From a virus, in IMG/VR virus record IMGVR_UViG_3300035034_001476, positions 1 to 36,728 of that record: a stretch of 36,728 nucleotides of DNA; one strand, given 5' to 3'. How positions within the stretch are numbered: position 1 is the stretch's first letter; every line of letters begins with the position of its first letter. A program made the translations under genes and the position numbers. Positions 15,872-24,098 of the stretch are shown here, piece by piece. The notes beneath the pieces are model-generated. The model ran no database searches. It saw nothing but the letters and a program-made list of their open reading frames with translations, and had not been told where the DNA came from.

Positions 15872-15915
15872 TGTGAATGTAGCTTATTTATAATTCCCGA
15901 GTTCGACTGTTCGGG
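15872..15915 (-). other. Leader hairpin before the 99-residue gene
   Basis: On the minus strand CCCGA pairs with TCGGG around a ten-base loop, then AATTATAAATAAGC leads to the ATG at 15871. It follows the stop of the 172-residue gene directly. This is another case of a GC hairpin before a start without Shine-Dalgarno. Confidence 0.4.
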
Positions 15916-16434
15916 TTAATATGCCCCCTCGGAACCTTCTCCAGGGACCGATTGAGCTTCCTTGATCGCTTTGATTACCTTATCGTTTGATTGTCCAGGC
16001 CTGTAGACATCTTTGTCTATTCCAAGACCTTCTGCGATTTCATTCAAGGCTGTGCGTTTAAGGTCTTCAAGCTCATCTACCTTCCCTGTTTCCTGATTGC
16101 TTAGCTTTGCTTCTTTTTCAGCTAAGGCTTTCTCTCGTGCTTCGATATCCTTTTGTCGATCCTCAAGGTCTTTAAGCATGTCGTTTCGATGTTCTACTGC
16201 ATCTTTAGTATCACTTGGTACCTTGATGAAGATTGAACCGAACTCTGGTCGTTGCTCGAGCTGTTCGATAATGCTTGCGTTATCTGTCTCATAGAAGCCT
16301 CCCTCGAATTGCACGTCTTCCCCTTTGTGACTTAGTACTCTTCCATTTAGTTCTGAAGTGTATGAGGGTTTTAGTACGATTCTTAGCTGGCTATATTTTG
16401 AAACGTATCGTTCTGTTTTGTTTTCTGTTCCCAT
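15916..16434 (-). CDS. Hypothetical virion-cluster protein with coiled coil (172 aa)
   Basis: A 172-residue protein. Residues 10-65 are beta-rich (LRIVLKPSYTSELNGRVLSH, FGSIFIKV), residues 75-130 form a charged coiled coil (DRQKDIEAREKALAEKEAKL), and residues 125-165 form a small helical end domain with LGIDKDVYRPGQSNDKVIKAI. It follows the capsid gene and the pseudoknot element. A head-completion or capsid-associated role is inferred from position. No known family. Confidence 0.7.
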   Translation of the reverse strand: MGTENKTERYVSKYSQLRIVLKPSYTSELNGRVLSHKGEDVQFEGGFYETDNASIIEQLEQRPEFGSIFIKVPSDTKDAVEHRNDMLKDLEDRQKDIEAREKALAEKEAKLSNQETGKVDELEDLKRTALNEIAEGLGIDKDVYRPGQSNDKVIKAIKEAQSVPGEGSEGAY

Positions 16435-16466
16435 GATTATGTGTTTGGTTATTGGTTAATAGGATG

Positions 16467-16535
16467 CCCTTCGATTCCATCCTGATTGCCTTGGCTCCAT
16501 CAATCAGACGAGTGGAGCCAAGTACAATCGAAGGG
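16467..16535 (-). ncRNA. Nested hairpin with pseudoknot directly after the capsid stop codon
   Basis: Minus-strand RNA: CCCUUCGAUU (16535-16526) pairs with AAUCGAAGGG (16476-16467), an outer ten-base stem. Inside it CUUGGCUCCA (16522-16513) pairs with UGGAGCCAAG (16499-16490), a second perfect ten-base stem. The hairpin loop holds CUGAUUG (16507-16501), which is fully complementary to CAAUCAG (16488-16482) in the 3' junction, giving a seven-base pseudoknot. All three helices are perfect. The outer stem starts right after the capsid TAA and no T tract follows. It may protect the capsid mRNA or set expression of the next gene. Confidence 0.85.
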
Positions 16536-17705
16536 TTACAATGCTCCCTTTGATGCGATTGCGTGTCGCTTTTCTTGCTCGAATTGAAGTCCTACCTCTG
16601 ATAGGTATTCGTCAATTACTTCATCGACACCAGGTTGCTGACGGTTTGTCAGAAGCTTAGTGTCACGAGTATTGAGGTATCGGTATGATAGTGTCTCCAT
16701 GTCGAGAACGACACAGTAGTTACCATACTTTGCACCTGACAATAGTTCGTGCTTGATGAGGTTAAGCGTACCGTGAGCTGAGATGTATTTTACGATTGTT
16801 ATACCGTATGTTTGCTCGCTCTGTACGATTGTTACTTTGTTCTTTGCCCATTGATTTACTTGTGAAATGAATGAGGCTGAACAGTAAGCGTACTTTTCGG
16901 TGTTACCGTAGGCGAAAGCTGATTCCAAGAATGTCTCGAATTCAGCTTCTGTATCAACGTTCGCTGTTGCGTATGTTGAGATTTCTGAAAGTACTCCCAT
17001 TGTTGTTCGCTTTGGGTGAGAACCTGTTGTATCTTTGCTCTTCTTTCCAAATAGGAAAGCTCGCTCGATATCAATCATGTGTTCGATTCCTTTCTTTCTT
17101 CGCTGTAGTGCAAAGTCATTCTCCTTGATGAACGTTTGTGTGTTAGCTGATGTTTCAGTAACTCCAAACGGTGTTCGGAAGATTTGACAGTACCCTACTT
17201 TTTCTACTGATGTAGTTCCCTTGATCTCTCGTAGACCCGCACCTTCTTGGTTTGCATTTCCGATGATCCAAACGGTTAGTGATGATAGGTCTTCTGTTCC
17301 AGTTTGTCCACCAATCTCGTTTGATAGCGTAAGCGTATCTGTTGAAATTGCTGTGACAATAAACCTGAATGGTCCTGAAGCGTGGAATATCATAATCACG
17401 TCACCGACTGAAAATCGCGCACCTTCTCCTGATGCAAGCACCACTGATGGTGCTGATGCAATATTCTTCCCTGTTTGTCCTGTAGTTGTCGCACCAGTTC
17501 GTGAACCGAACTCGTCTTCGAACCATTTGAACTCTGGGTCGATTGTTGACTTCTTCTTCATTGCTTGTCCCTTCTTTGTTACTGGATCCTTTCCAGCGTT
17601 TGTCAGGATAGCGAGCATTGGGTATCGGTCTACTTGGAGTAGGGATACCACATCTGCAACGTCATACTTTCGTCCTGCTACACTTGATGTGTCTCTTGTT
17701 GCCAT
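16536..17705 (-). CDS. Major capsid protein (SU10 / DUF5309-like)
   Basis: A 389-residue HK97-fold capsid candidate of the SU10 type. The start ATRDTSSVAGRKYDVADVVSL, the central FIKENDFALQRRKKGIEHMIDIERAFLFGKKS (residues about 190-220), and the C-terminal VLDMETLSYRYLNTRDTKLL agree with the DUF5309/SU10 family, in which the ExAFLFG helix is diagnostic. It is preceded by an acidic scaffold-like gene and followed by the pseudoknot element, as expected for the most highly made virion protein. A leader of about 150 bases precedes it. Confidence 0.9.
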   Translation of the reverse strand: MATRDTSSVAGRKYDVADVVSLLQVDRYPMLAILTNAGKDPVTKKGQAMKKKSTIDPEFKWFEDEFGSRTGATTTGQTGKNIASAPSVVLASGEGARFSVGDVIMIFHASGPFRFIVTAISTDTLTLSNEIGGQTGTEDLSSLTVWIIGNANQEGAGLREIKGTTSVEKVGYCQIFRTPFGVTETSANTQTFIKENDFALQRRKKGIEHMIDIERAFLFGKKSKDTTGSHPKRTTMGVLSEISTYATANVDTEAEFETFLESAFAYGNTEKYAYCSASFISQVNQWAKNKVTIVQSEQTYGITIVKYISAHGTLNLIKHELLSGAKYGNYCVVLDMETLSYRYLNTRDTKLLTNRQQPGVDEVIDEYLSEVGLQFEQEKRHAIASKGAL

Positions 17706-17859
17706 AGTGTTTTACTTTGGTTAATTTGTAATAGTGAGGCGACCTTGACTTTGGGTCATTCACTTTTGGTTGCATTTCCGTTTTGGATTATCCTTTGGGA
17801 TTATCCGAGTGCGGGTCCTTTGGGGTCACGGGTAGGTTTTGCTTCCACCCTTATATTTT
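17706..17859 (-). other. Non-coding leader of the capsid gene
   Basis: This gap has no convincing gene on either strand. On the minus strand there is a small GGGTGG/CCTACCC hairpin, a direct repeat GGATAATCC (twice within 22 bases), and a GACC/GGTC stem just before the A-rich run that leads to the ATG. It begins downstream of the extended -10 motif at 17860. It looks like a regulated or stabilising 5' leader. Confidence 0.45.
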
Positions 17860-17868
17860 ATTGTAACA
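17860..17868 (-). promoter_or_regulatory. Extended -10 promoter motif TGTTACAAT before the capsid gene
   Basis: TGT directly precedes TACAAT on the minus strand, just beyond the scaffold gene stop. It shares the TGnTACAAT form with motifs before the terS and portal genes. Transcription would start near 17853, giving a leader of about 150 bases before the capsid gene. No strong -35 box is seen. Confidence 0.5.
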
Positions 17869-17869
17869 C

Positions 17870-18661
17870 TTAGAATCCAAGTCCTCCAAGTTTTTGTCCA
17901 CCTTTTCCACCTGCATCCATGATTCCTTGAACCACGTCGTCTTTATCTTTCTCAGGTTTCGGGTCTATTCCTTCATTCTTTTCCATGGCTGTTCTTGGTT
18001 TCTTCTTCACCTCTTTCTTTTCTTCCACTTTAATACTCATTGCTTTGTCCACTTGTGCGCAGGCTTCTTTAAGTGAGAGGTTCTTTCCTCTCGACTTTGA
18101 AGCTTCTATGCTGTCGAGAACGATTGCTCTGTATTCTTTGTTTGTTTTCAGGTGAGGGTGCTTTATCAATGTTTGAGCAATCTCTTTGCTGACGTTTCTT
18201 CGTACTTCATTTGACCGTGCTATTTGGTCTGATGCTATCTTTGTTGCTTTCTTTGCAATTCTACCATCAGCCCACTTTGCAAATTCTCGAGGGGTCATCT
18301 TTTTGATTTGCTCATCAGTCAGGTCGAAGTCATCCTCTTCCTCTTCTTCCTTCTTTGGCATATCAGTTAGCTTCAGTCCGCTCTTTGCAAGTAGTTCTTG
18401 AGCTTTTTTAACGGCTCTTTTGTCTACGCTTGATTCGAGGTTTCGGTACATGTCGACTACTTCTTTGGCTGTCTTGCCTTTGAATTTGTCATCTATATCC
18501 CCCTCTTCTTCATCTTCCTCCTCCTCTTCTACTTCCTCGGGATCAGTTTCAGAAGATTCTTCCTCTTCCTCTTCACCTTCGGTCTCAGTATCTTCTACTT
18601 CCTCCTCCTCTGAGAGAAGTGCTTCGAAGTCGAGATCTGGATTGTCGTTGGTTTTTGGCAT
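17870..18661 (-). CDS. Putative capsid scaffolding protein
   Basis: A 263-residue protein. Residues 10-55 are almost all Glu and Asp, residues 60-150 have helical stretches, and residues 160-215 are a basic helical segment. The end is Lys-rich and then Gly-rich (GGKGGQKLGGLGF). An acidic, disordered N-terminus followed by helices, located immediately upstream of the major capsid gene, is the usual look of a phage scaffolding protein. The basic C-terminal part would bind the capsid protein, as in known scaffolds. No protease gene is seen nearby. Confidence 0.78.
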   Translation of the reverse strand: MPKTNDNPDLDFEALLSEEEEVEDTETEGEEEEEESSETDPEEVEEEEEDEEEGDIDDKFKGKTAKEVVDMYRNLESSVDKRAVKKAQELLAKSGLKLTDMPKKEEEEEDDFDLTDEQIKKMTPREFAKWADGRIAKKATKIASDQIARSNEVRRNVSKEIAQTLIKHPHLKTNKEYRAIVLDSIEASKSRGKNLSLKEACAQVDKAMSIKVEEKKEVKKKPRTAMEKNEGIDPKPEKDKDDVVQGIMDAGGKGGQKLGGLGF

Positions 18662-18674
18662 AATAGTTATATGA

Positions 18675-18965
18675 TTATTTTAATTCTCCTAATAGTTTCT
18701 TGAGCATGCTGATGTATCCTGTTTGGAATAGTTCATCATCCTCTCCCATTCGTGACTGGTAGTCCTTCATGGTTTCTCCTTCGTCTTCTGTGAGCTGTCT
18801 ATTTCGTTCCCTCGCAGTTTCGTCCATCAGTTCCCTTCGTCCTTTTACGTCGCTCATGTTCTCCAGGGTTCCCTTTGCGAGGTCCGCAATATTGTTTCCT
18901 GCCTTCTTTACTCCGCTTTGGACATTCCCTTTGAGTGCCATGAGTTTGTCTATGAAGTTTTTCAT
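18675..18965 (-). CDS. Hypothetical head-cluster protein (96 aa)
   Basis: A 96-residue charged helical protein (MKNFIDKLMALKGNVQSGVKK), with no cysteine or membrane segment. It overlaps the upstream 89-residue gene by four bases (ATGA). It lies between portal and scaffold genes, so a head-assembly accessory is plausible. No family recognised. Confidence 0.65.
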   Translation of the reverse strand: MKNFIDKLMALKGNVQSGVKKAGNNIADLAKGTLENMSDVKGRRELMDETARERNRQLTEDEGETMKDYQSRMGEDDELFQTGYISMLKKLLGELK

Positions 18966-19231
18966 AATGTTGCTGACTCTCTTCGGTTCTCGATGTCTCG
19001 CACGATCGCTTTGACTTTATCAAGCCCCTCGATGAGTTTTACCTGGCTTACATATTCGACCCCTATATCCTGAAGGCTTTTGCCTTGCAGTTCCATGTTA
19101 CGCATTTCGAGCATGGCTCTATCCACTTCCGTTTGGATGTGGTCAAGGAGTATCTTCCATCCTAACTGTCTTTGCAGTTCCTGGATAGCGAGTCCTTCTT
19201 GTATGGCTTTTTCTCGGTCTGCTTCTGTCAT
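18962..19231 (-). CDS. Hypothetical helical head-cluster protein (89 aa)
   Basis: An 89-residue helix-rich protein (IQELQRQLGWKILLDHIQ; EVDRAMLEMRNMELQG), probably a coiled coil. It is coupled to the following gene by an ATGA overlap and follows the 82-residue acidic gene by two bases. Small helical proteins at this place often assist portal or scaffold assembly. The function is not known. Confidence 0.65.
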   Translation of the reverse strand: MTEADREKAIQEGLAIQELQRQLGWKILLDHIQTEVDRAMLEMRNMELQGKSLQDIGVEYVSQVKLIEGLDKVKAIVRDIENRRESATL

Positions 19232-19233
19232 GT

Positions 19234-19482
19234 TTAGTTTTCGTCTTCTGGTAATTCAAATCCTCCTGTGTCCCCGAGTCCTCCGAGTACTGATGAGGGT
19301 TGACCTTCTTCTCCTCCCTTTGAGGCTTCGAGTGCTTGGATAAGTACATCGATTGCTTCGTCCTTTGTCATGTCTTCTGTGACTCCTTCCATAGCTGATG
19401 CTACGAGTGCGTTCACTTCATCCATGACTGATTGTTCTACAGCTTCTACTTCTTGTCCTTCTATGATTTCTTCTTGATCCAT
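19234..19482 (-). CDS. Small acidic protein (82 aa)
   Basis: An 82-residue, very acidic protein (MDQEEIIEGQEVEAVEQSV), with a central helix and a Gly/Glu-rich C-terminus ending LPEDEN. It is similar in character to the acidic parts of scaffold proteins, and lies just upstream of the small helical pair. Not recognised. The start is unambiguous, with an A/C-rich leader and no Shine-Dalgarno. Confidence 0.65.
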   Translation of the reverse strand: MDQEEIIEGQEVEAVEQSVMDEVNALVASAMEGVTEDMTKDEAIDVLIQALEASKGGEEGQPSSVLGGLGDTGGFELPEDEN

Positions 19483-19516
19483 AGTGATTGGTTAGTTAGT
19501 TATTTGTAATTGCGAC

Positions 19517-19936
19517 CTATGAGATTATTGGGAATGGTTTTGACCAGTTTGCCAATACTCCTGTTACTGCGATTTCTACGTCATCTCCTGCTCCGCTTTC
19601 TTCGATTGTGAGTAACGCTCGAAGGTATCTTTTGCTTCGTAGGATTTGGAAGCTTTGGGTCAGGTCTCCTGCTACTACATCTACAGCTTCTCCTCCTTGA
19701 GCTGTTGTTGGTGAGCTGAAGTCTGATGCATCATCTTCCTGGATTGTTACGGTTGCAACATCCACGTCTGCTCCGACTTCTCCTATCACGGCTGTGACAA
19801 GCGCTGAGTCAAAGGTTTGGCTTTCACCGTTCTTTGTGTCGATTGCATCCCCTTCAAGTGAGGCATCTGCATCCCCATTATGTACTGTCAGCGGAATAAA
19901 TGTCACAAGCCTTATTTTATTTTTTAATTGTTGCAT
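19517..19936 (-). CDS. Putative virion beta-protein (139 aa)
   Basis: A 139-residue beta-rich protein, with strand blocks such as VATVTIQEDDASDFSS and LRALLTIEESGAGDDVEIAVTG. The alternation of Asp/Ser/Gly-rich turns with strands resembles phage capsid decoration or head proteins. The gene follows the portal gene by 21 bases. Its role is inferred; I see no motif that defines a family. Confidence 0.7.
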   Translation of the reverse strand: MQQLKNKIRLVTFIPLTVHNGDADASLEGDAIDTKNGESQTFDSALVTAVIGEVGADVDVATVTIQEDDASDFSSPTTAQGGEAVDVVAGDLTQSFQILRSKRYLRALLTIEESGAGDDVEIAVTGVLANWSKPFPIIS

Positions 19937-19957
19937 AATGTTTTTTATTTTTATCGA

Positions 19958-21886
19958 TTAATTTCCTCCACCAAGGAGGCTTTGGAGTAACCCTTGTGGC
20001 TCTCCTGTTTCGACCTCTGGCTCCAACATTGCTATTGGTTGCGGTATAGCCAGACTCTCTGGCGGTCTGGCTTGTACGTTCCCAGGGGGAGCTTCAGCCA
20101 CCTTTTCTTCCTTTGGTTTTGCTACTTCCTTTGGAGCGAGGATATCTGCATATTCCTCGTATCCAAGTTTGTCAACGATCAAGCGTTGCAGTGTGTTCTT
20201 TTTATTTTTCCACTGCATTATCTCTTCTTCGCTTCCTCCTTCAGGTTTGTCTTCGATTACAAACATTTCATACATCTTCATGACCTCCTCTGTTTGCTGT
20301 TCGATTGACTTCTCTTTATCTGGTTCGATGTCTACTTGAGCGTCCACGATTACTTCTTTGTCGCTTGCTTTGAACTCTGAGAACCTGAAGTTATTTCCGA
20401 GGATTCTCATTGACATTTCTTCATCGAGCCACTCCTGGTTCATCTGGATGATTGCGTTGGTCAGCTCGGTCATTGAGATTTCCATTTGCCTCACCAGGAT
20501 ACTGAATCGGATGTTTGATTGAGCGAGGAGTATCTCTACCTTTGAGGCTGGCTCCTGTGAGCTTTTTGGTGACCCTTGAGTATACTCTGACAGGGCAAGT
20601 GAGGTTTGTACTTCCCTTCGAAGCATATTGTCTTTCTCTACCCATGCTCGTGATGTTTCTGGGAGCTTCTCGAAGACTATGTCGTCTGCTTTATCGAGTT
20701 CCCATATCGCTCCTGGGCTATGTTTGAAGTCTTCCTTTTTGTATCCCTTCCCTTTCTTTAGCTTTCGGATTGGATCCAGGGAGAATACGATGTCATCCAT
20801 GGCTTGGTTTCGTGAGTCAGCTATCTCATGGATGGTTGTCTCTACAGGTTCCAGGTGTCCGATTGCGTAGTATTCCCACGGTACGGATATGTCAGGGAGG
20901 TCGATAAATGTTCGCCCTTTGTTTATGTTAATGTACGGATTCTCTTCGTCTCTCGCTACTACCTTTCTGTTGAAGATTACCTGAAGCTTTCCTGTGACAT
21001 GGTCGAAGCATTCCAGTATCTCTATGTTTCTATCTCCCTCATCTTTGTCTTCCCCTCCTGTGTCTGGTTCTCCTGTAGCAGACCCTTTCTTTGTGCCATC
21101 GTCTATTTGTCCCATCTTGAGGGTATTGAGTCTCTGGCGGTCACGTCTGGGGTCGTCAGAGCGTGACTGTTCGTCTTCTATGTCCTTCCATACCTTTGAT
21201 TTTATGAGAGGTTCGCTTATCACGTTTCCTTCCTTGTCTTTTCCTTTGGTGGTTGAGTAGAGGGGTTCTTCTTCATTCTTGATCCGCTCCTTCTCATTCT
21301 TTTCCAGGACTGCTTTTGTTTTGAAGCTTTGTTTGATTTCCCAGCGTGAGTTTTTCATCCTCTTCCCTGCTTGTGGGTCTACGTATAGGAGCCAGTTATC
21401 CACAACTTCGAGGTCTACTCCTCTTCCGTTCCACATGAATTGAATGGTTCCGTTTGCGTATAGAAGCATTGCATGGATCCAATCAATCTTCAGGTCTTTG
21501 AATCCTGCTTCCTGTAGGTTGTATTCCACGAGGTCTTCCCATGAGTTTATTGCTTGGTTGTTAATGTCCTCTTTCTTGGTTGGTAGGATGTTTACCTTGA
21601 TGTTTGCTGAGGATAGTCTTGGCTTTACTGTCTCGATAATTTCAAAGCCAATGGGTGGCATAAGGTTGGTACCGTAAGCGTAGTTCTGGGCTGTTCGGTA
21701 AGCCTTGTACAGTTTGTACATCCTCATGTTCTTATTATCTATTGGTTTTCTATACCTCTCGGCACGAGCAAAACGCTTGGTCCACAATGTGACTAAGCTA
21801 TCTTGTCGATCCTTTTCAGTTTGTTCTGTCCCCAGGTCGAGGTCTTCAGCATCAGGTGAGAGTGTTTGTGTTTTCTCTTTTGCCAT
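19958..21886 (-). CDS. Portal protein
   Basis: A 642-residue portal, long like those of podoviruses. The N-terminus is polar. Residues 60-130 hold AQNYAYGTNLMPPIGFEIIET and later WIHAMLLYANGTIQFMWNG, the familiar portal pattern of a helical wing and stem. Residues 320-420 include a beta region (VPWEYYAIGHLEPVETTIHEI) and the charged helix with RNQAMDDI. Residues 430-540 have ALSEYTQGSPKSSQEPASKV, common in this family just before the crown helices. It forms the twelve-fold ring through which DNA is packaged by the adjacent terminase. Its promoter motif is only about ten bases before its ATG. Confidence 0.9.
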   Translation of the reverse strand: MAKEKTQTLSPDAEDLDLGTEQTEKDRQDSLVTLWTKRFARAERYRKPIDNKNMRMYKLYKAYRTAQNYAYGTNLMPPIGFEIIETVKPRLSSANIKVNILPTKKEDINNQAINSWEDLVEYNLQEAGFKDLKIDWIHAMLLYANGTIQFMWNGRGVDLEVVDNWLLYVDPQAGKRMKNSRWEIKQSFKTKAVLEKNEKERIKNEEEPLYSTTKGKDKEGNVISEPLIKSKVWKDIEDEQSRSDDPRRDRQRLNTLKMGQIDDGTKKGSATGEPDTGGEDKDEGDRNIEILECFDHVTGKLQVIFNRKVVARDEENPYININKGRTFIDLPDISVPWEYYAIGHLEPVETTIHEIADSRNQAMDDIVFSLDPIRKLKKGKGYKKEDFKHSPGAIWELDKADDIVFEKLPETSRAWVEKDNMLRREVQTSLALSEYTQGSPKSSQEPASKVEILLAQSNIRFSILVRQMEISMTELTNAIIQMNQEWLDEEMSMRILGNNFRFSEFKASDKEVIVDAQVDIEPDKEKSIEQQTEEVMKMYEMFVIEDKPEGGSEEEIMQWKNKKNTLQRLIVDKLGYEEYADILAPKEVAKPKEEKVAEAPPGNVQARPPESLAIPQPIAMLEPEVETGEPQGLLQSLLGGGN

Positions 21887-21895
21887 TGTAGTTTT

Positions 21896-21904
21896 ATTGT
21901 AACA
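21896..21904 (-). promoter_or_regulatory. Extended -10 promoter motif TGTTACAAT before the portal gene
   Basis: On the minus strand TGT precedes TACAAT, in the gap between the terminase stop (21925) and the portal ATG (21886). The expected start point is near 21889, leaving only about three bases before the ATG, so the mRNA would be almost leaderless. No clear -35 box is visible. Confidence 0.45.
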
Positions 21905-21924
21905 TTATTTTTGTAATTGCAATA

Positions 21925-23523
21925 CTAAGATTCGGTTAACAACATCCTTTCTCGTCCTATCATAAAGTATACCATTGCATGGAGTAGGTCGTCCTTCCCT
22001 GTTGATACCCATTCCCTTGATATGTTTCCCTTTCGGTCTGTTACCATTCTGGCGTAGGTTGTTTCTATGTGCTTGATGAGCATTTTGATTCCCTGGTCTT
22101 CAGGTGAGTAGAAGAATGTGTGCGCTCCATGTTTCAGCTGTGCGAGTAGGAGGTCCAGCGCTCGGTCTCTTTCGGTTAGTACTTTGTACTCATCGATTGC
22201 CCTTGATCCTTTCTTTGTGAAGTCTCCCTCTGCCCATCGGATGATTTTGTCTTTACTTGGGTCGTCTTTGTACCAGTTTACCCACACTCTTCCTGGGAAC
22301 TTCTCGGCGTTCTCTATTACCTCATTGGGTGTGAATCCCCCATCGATAATACAGTACCGTACGTTGTAGGCTTCCATGACTTCCGCCCATCTATCCCACT
22401 TGCTTTTTCCTGTTGTTCCTCCGCTCTGTATAAACTCTTCGCTGTCTCTGAGTCTGAGTATCCCGTATATCCCCTCCTTACTCCCCAGGATGGCGTACAG
22501 TTCGTTTAACTGTACATCCATACCCATAATGCTATCTGTTTCCAGGTGGTCTCTCTGACGGCAATTCTGCAGGATGAGGCTCTTTGGAATCTGTGAGCTT
22601 GCTTCCACGTATGGTAGCCCCAGCTTGTGGTTGTAGAAGTACTCCATTGTCATCTCGTTCTTCCCCAGCTCGGCATCTCTGTACGTCTGGACTATGTCGC
22701 TTGGTTTTATCCAGGGGCATATCATTTGGGTTATCTGGTATCCACTTACCTTTCGGTCTGGGTATTTTGCCTTCCACTTCCCACCTCGGATGTCTTCTTT
22801 CTTCAGAGGCTTCCCACACTTGCTACAAATATATTCTTCCTTCTTCATGTCTATGTTATCGGGGAAGGTCATGTGTTGCTCGTGGTTGCAGTGTCCACAG
22901 TTTAATCTCCAATGCTTCTGGTCGCTCTCTTCGAACTTCAGGCTTATCCCGTATCCTGGAAGTGTTGGTGTTGAGATGTATCGCTTTTGTCTGAGTGAGG
23001 ACTCTCCCTCCATTCGGGACTCGTACGCTCCAATCTTGCTTTGGTCTGAGGCATCCAGCTCGTCATACCAGTTGCGGTCTGAGGATAGCATGAGGGTATC
23101 TGAGTCTCCTTTGGTTCCCTTGATGTAGAGGAAGGCTTTACCAAATTGCTTTTGTGATACGGCATCCACGTTCTTCTTATCCATTCCTGTTCGTATGTCG
23201 GGGTTGTGCTTTATGATTTCATTTATCTTTGATGGCACGAATTGCTGGACGTCTTTGTTTGCAGGGAGGGTATGTATCTGGTTGATTCCCCAGTACCGCG
23301 CATCGTGTAGCTCAGTCAGGATTGCCCAGGTTGACACTCCAGCCTGGGAGGGCTTCACTACTGCTATCTCATCTGCCTCGTCTGTATACAGGTCCTTCAG
23401 GAAGTAGTGAGGGCTATCTGGTCCTATCTTTATGACCTTACCGTTCTCATTCTTGATCTGTTTCTCCTGGATCCATACGTACGTGGAGTTCTTGATCGCC
23501 TCCTCTTTTATATCTTCCATCAT
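21925..23523 (-). CDS. terL: Terminase large subunit
   Basis: A 532-residue packaging ATPase-nuclease. Residues 55-65 (AVVKPSQAGVST) are a Walker A variant, and the Walker B region WYDELDA lies near residue 132. Residues about 210-245 contain a CxxC...CxxC zinc-binding insert (CGHCNHE, CSKCGKP) that resembles GpA-type terminases. Residues 340 onward include IMGMDVQLNELYA and CIIDGGFTPNEVI, which fit the RNase H-like nuclease with Asp at the metal site. It threads DNA through the portal. Its start overlaps the terS stop by four bases (ATGA). Confidence 0.93.
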   Translation of the reverse strand: MMEDIKEEAIKNSTYVWIQEKQIKNENGKVIKIGPDSPHYFLKDLYTDEADEIAVVKPSQAGVSTWAILTELHDARYWGINQIHTLPANKDVQQFVPSKINEIIKHNPDIRTGMDKKNVDAVSQKQFGKAFLYIKGTKGDSDTLMLSSDRNWYDELDASDQSKIGAYESRMEGESSLRQKRYISTPTLPGYGISLKFEESDQKHWRLNCGHCNHEQHMTFPDNIDMKKEEYICSKCGKPLKKEDIRGGKWKAKYPDRKVSGYQITQMICPWIKPSDIVQTYRDAELGKNEMTMEYFYNHKLGLPYVEASSQIPKSLILQNCRQRDHLETDSIMGMDVQLNELYAILGSKEGIYGILRLRDSEEFIQSGGTTGKSKWDRWAEVMEAYNVRYCIIDGGFTPNEVIENAEKFPGRVWVNWYKDDPSKDKIIRWAEGDFTKKGSRAIDEYKVLTERDRALDLLLAQLKHGAHTFFYSPEDQGIKMLIKHIETTYARMVTDRKGNISREWVSTGKDDLLHAMVYFMIGRERMLLTES

Positions 23524-24083
23524 GATTCCATTGCTTTTATGTAGGCTTCGACTGCTTTCTTTTCTTGTGGTGTTGGTACCTTCTGCTCGTCTTTCTTAAT
23601 GGTTCCAGTCTCCAGGGTCTGGCGTGGCTTCCCTGATACTCGGTCCAGGTAGGCTACGATTGCTCGGACGTCTCCTTTCATTCCTGAGGCGTGGAGCTTT
23701 TCGAGGAGTGCTTCTATCCTGGTCAGTCTTTTGTTTTCCTTTTTGTTTGTTTCTTTGTTGAAAGTTACCACATCCACCAGTCCTTCTGAGTGTTCTTCGT
23801 ATAGGTCATGTGCTTTCTTACCTGCAGGGGTTTCAGCAGTTGGAGTTTTTGTACCTCCGTTCTGTTTTCTCCCGTCCTCTATCAATCCTTCGTCTTTCAA
23901 TCTTTTTAATTCTTGATGCATTTCCTTTACGGTCATCTTTTCTGGGTTCAGAATACCAAAAAATTGCGCTCTTTCTATCCATTGCGCTTTAGTTCTATTC
24001 TTTTTTCTCTTTCTGGGCTTCTTGCTTGAGTCAGACCCAGGGCTTGGTGTCGTGTGACCCAAGTTATCCTTCTTGTCTTTCAT
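23520..24083 (-). CDS. terS: Putative terminase small subunit
   Basis: A 187-residue protein starting MKDKKDNLGH. I chose the ATG at 24083 over an upstream TTG that would begin inside the tRNA. The first third is Lys/Arg-rich and probably DNA-binding (KKPRKRKKNRTKAQW), residues 40-75 are helical, and the end has RIEALLEKLHASGMKGDVRAIVAYLDRVSGKPRQ, typical of small terminase-like phage proteins in which a basic loop ends the fold. It lies just upstream of terL, with an ATGA overlap. It would recognise the packaging site. No clear HTH is visible. Confidence 0.75.
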   Translation of the reverse strand: MKDKKDNLGHTTPSPGSDSSKKPRKRKKNRTKAQWIERAQFFGILNPEKMTVKEMHQELKRLKDEGLIEDGRKQNGGTKTPTAETPAGKKAHDLYEEHSEGLVDVVTFNKETNKKENKRLTRIEALLEKLHASGMKGDVRAIVAYLDRVSGKPRQTLETGTIKKDEQKVPTPQEKKAVEAYIKAMES

Positions 24084-24089
24084 ATATTT

Positions 24090-24098
24090 ATTGTAGCA
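24090..24098 (-). promoter_or_regulatory. Extended -10 promoter motif TGCTACAAT between the tRNA and terS
   Basis: TGC precedes TACAAT on the minus strand, 11 bases after the tRNA 3' end. The ATG of terS is only six bases downstream of the -10 box, so RNA from here would begin at about the start codon, that is leaderless. TTGCGA lies 15 bases upstream, a poor -35 with short spacing. Confidence 0.45.

Noticed and set aside
18420-18674. Plus-strand open frame coding a poly-Ser protein
   Set aside because: It is the mirror of the Glu/Asp-rich scaffold N-terminus on the minus strand. The same explains most plus-strand frames here, such as 881..1183, 7427..7828 and 32571..32879. No plus-strand gene has context or family support.
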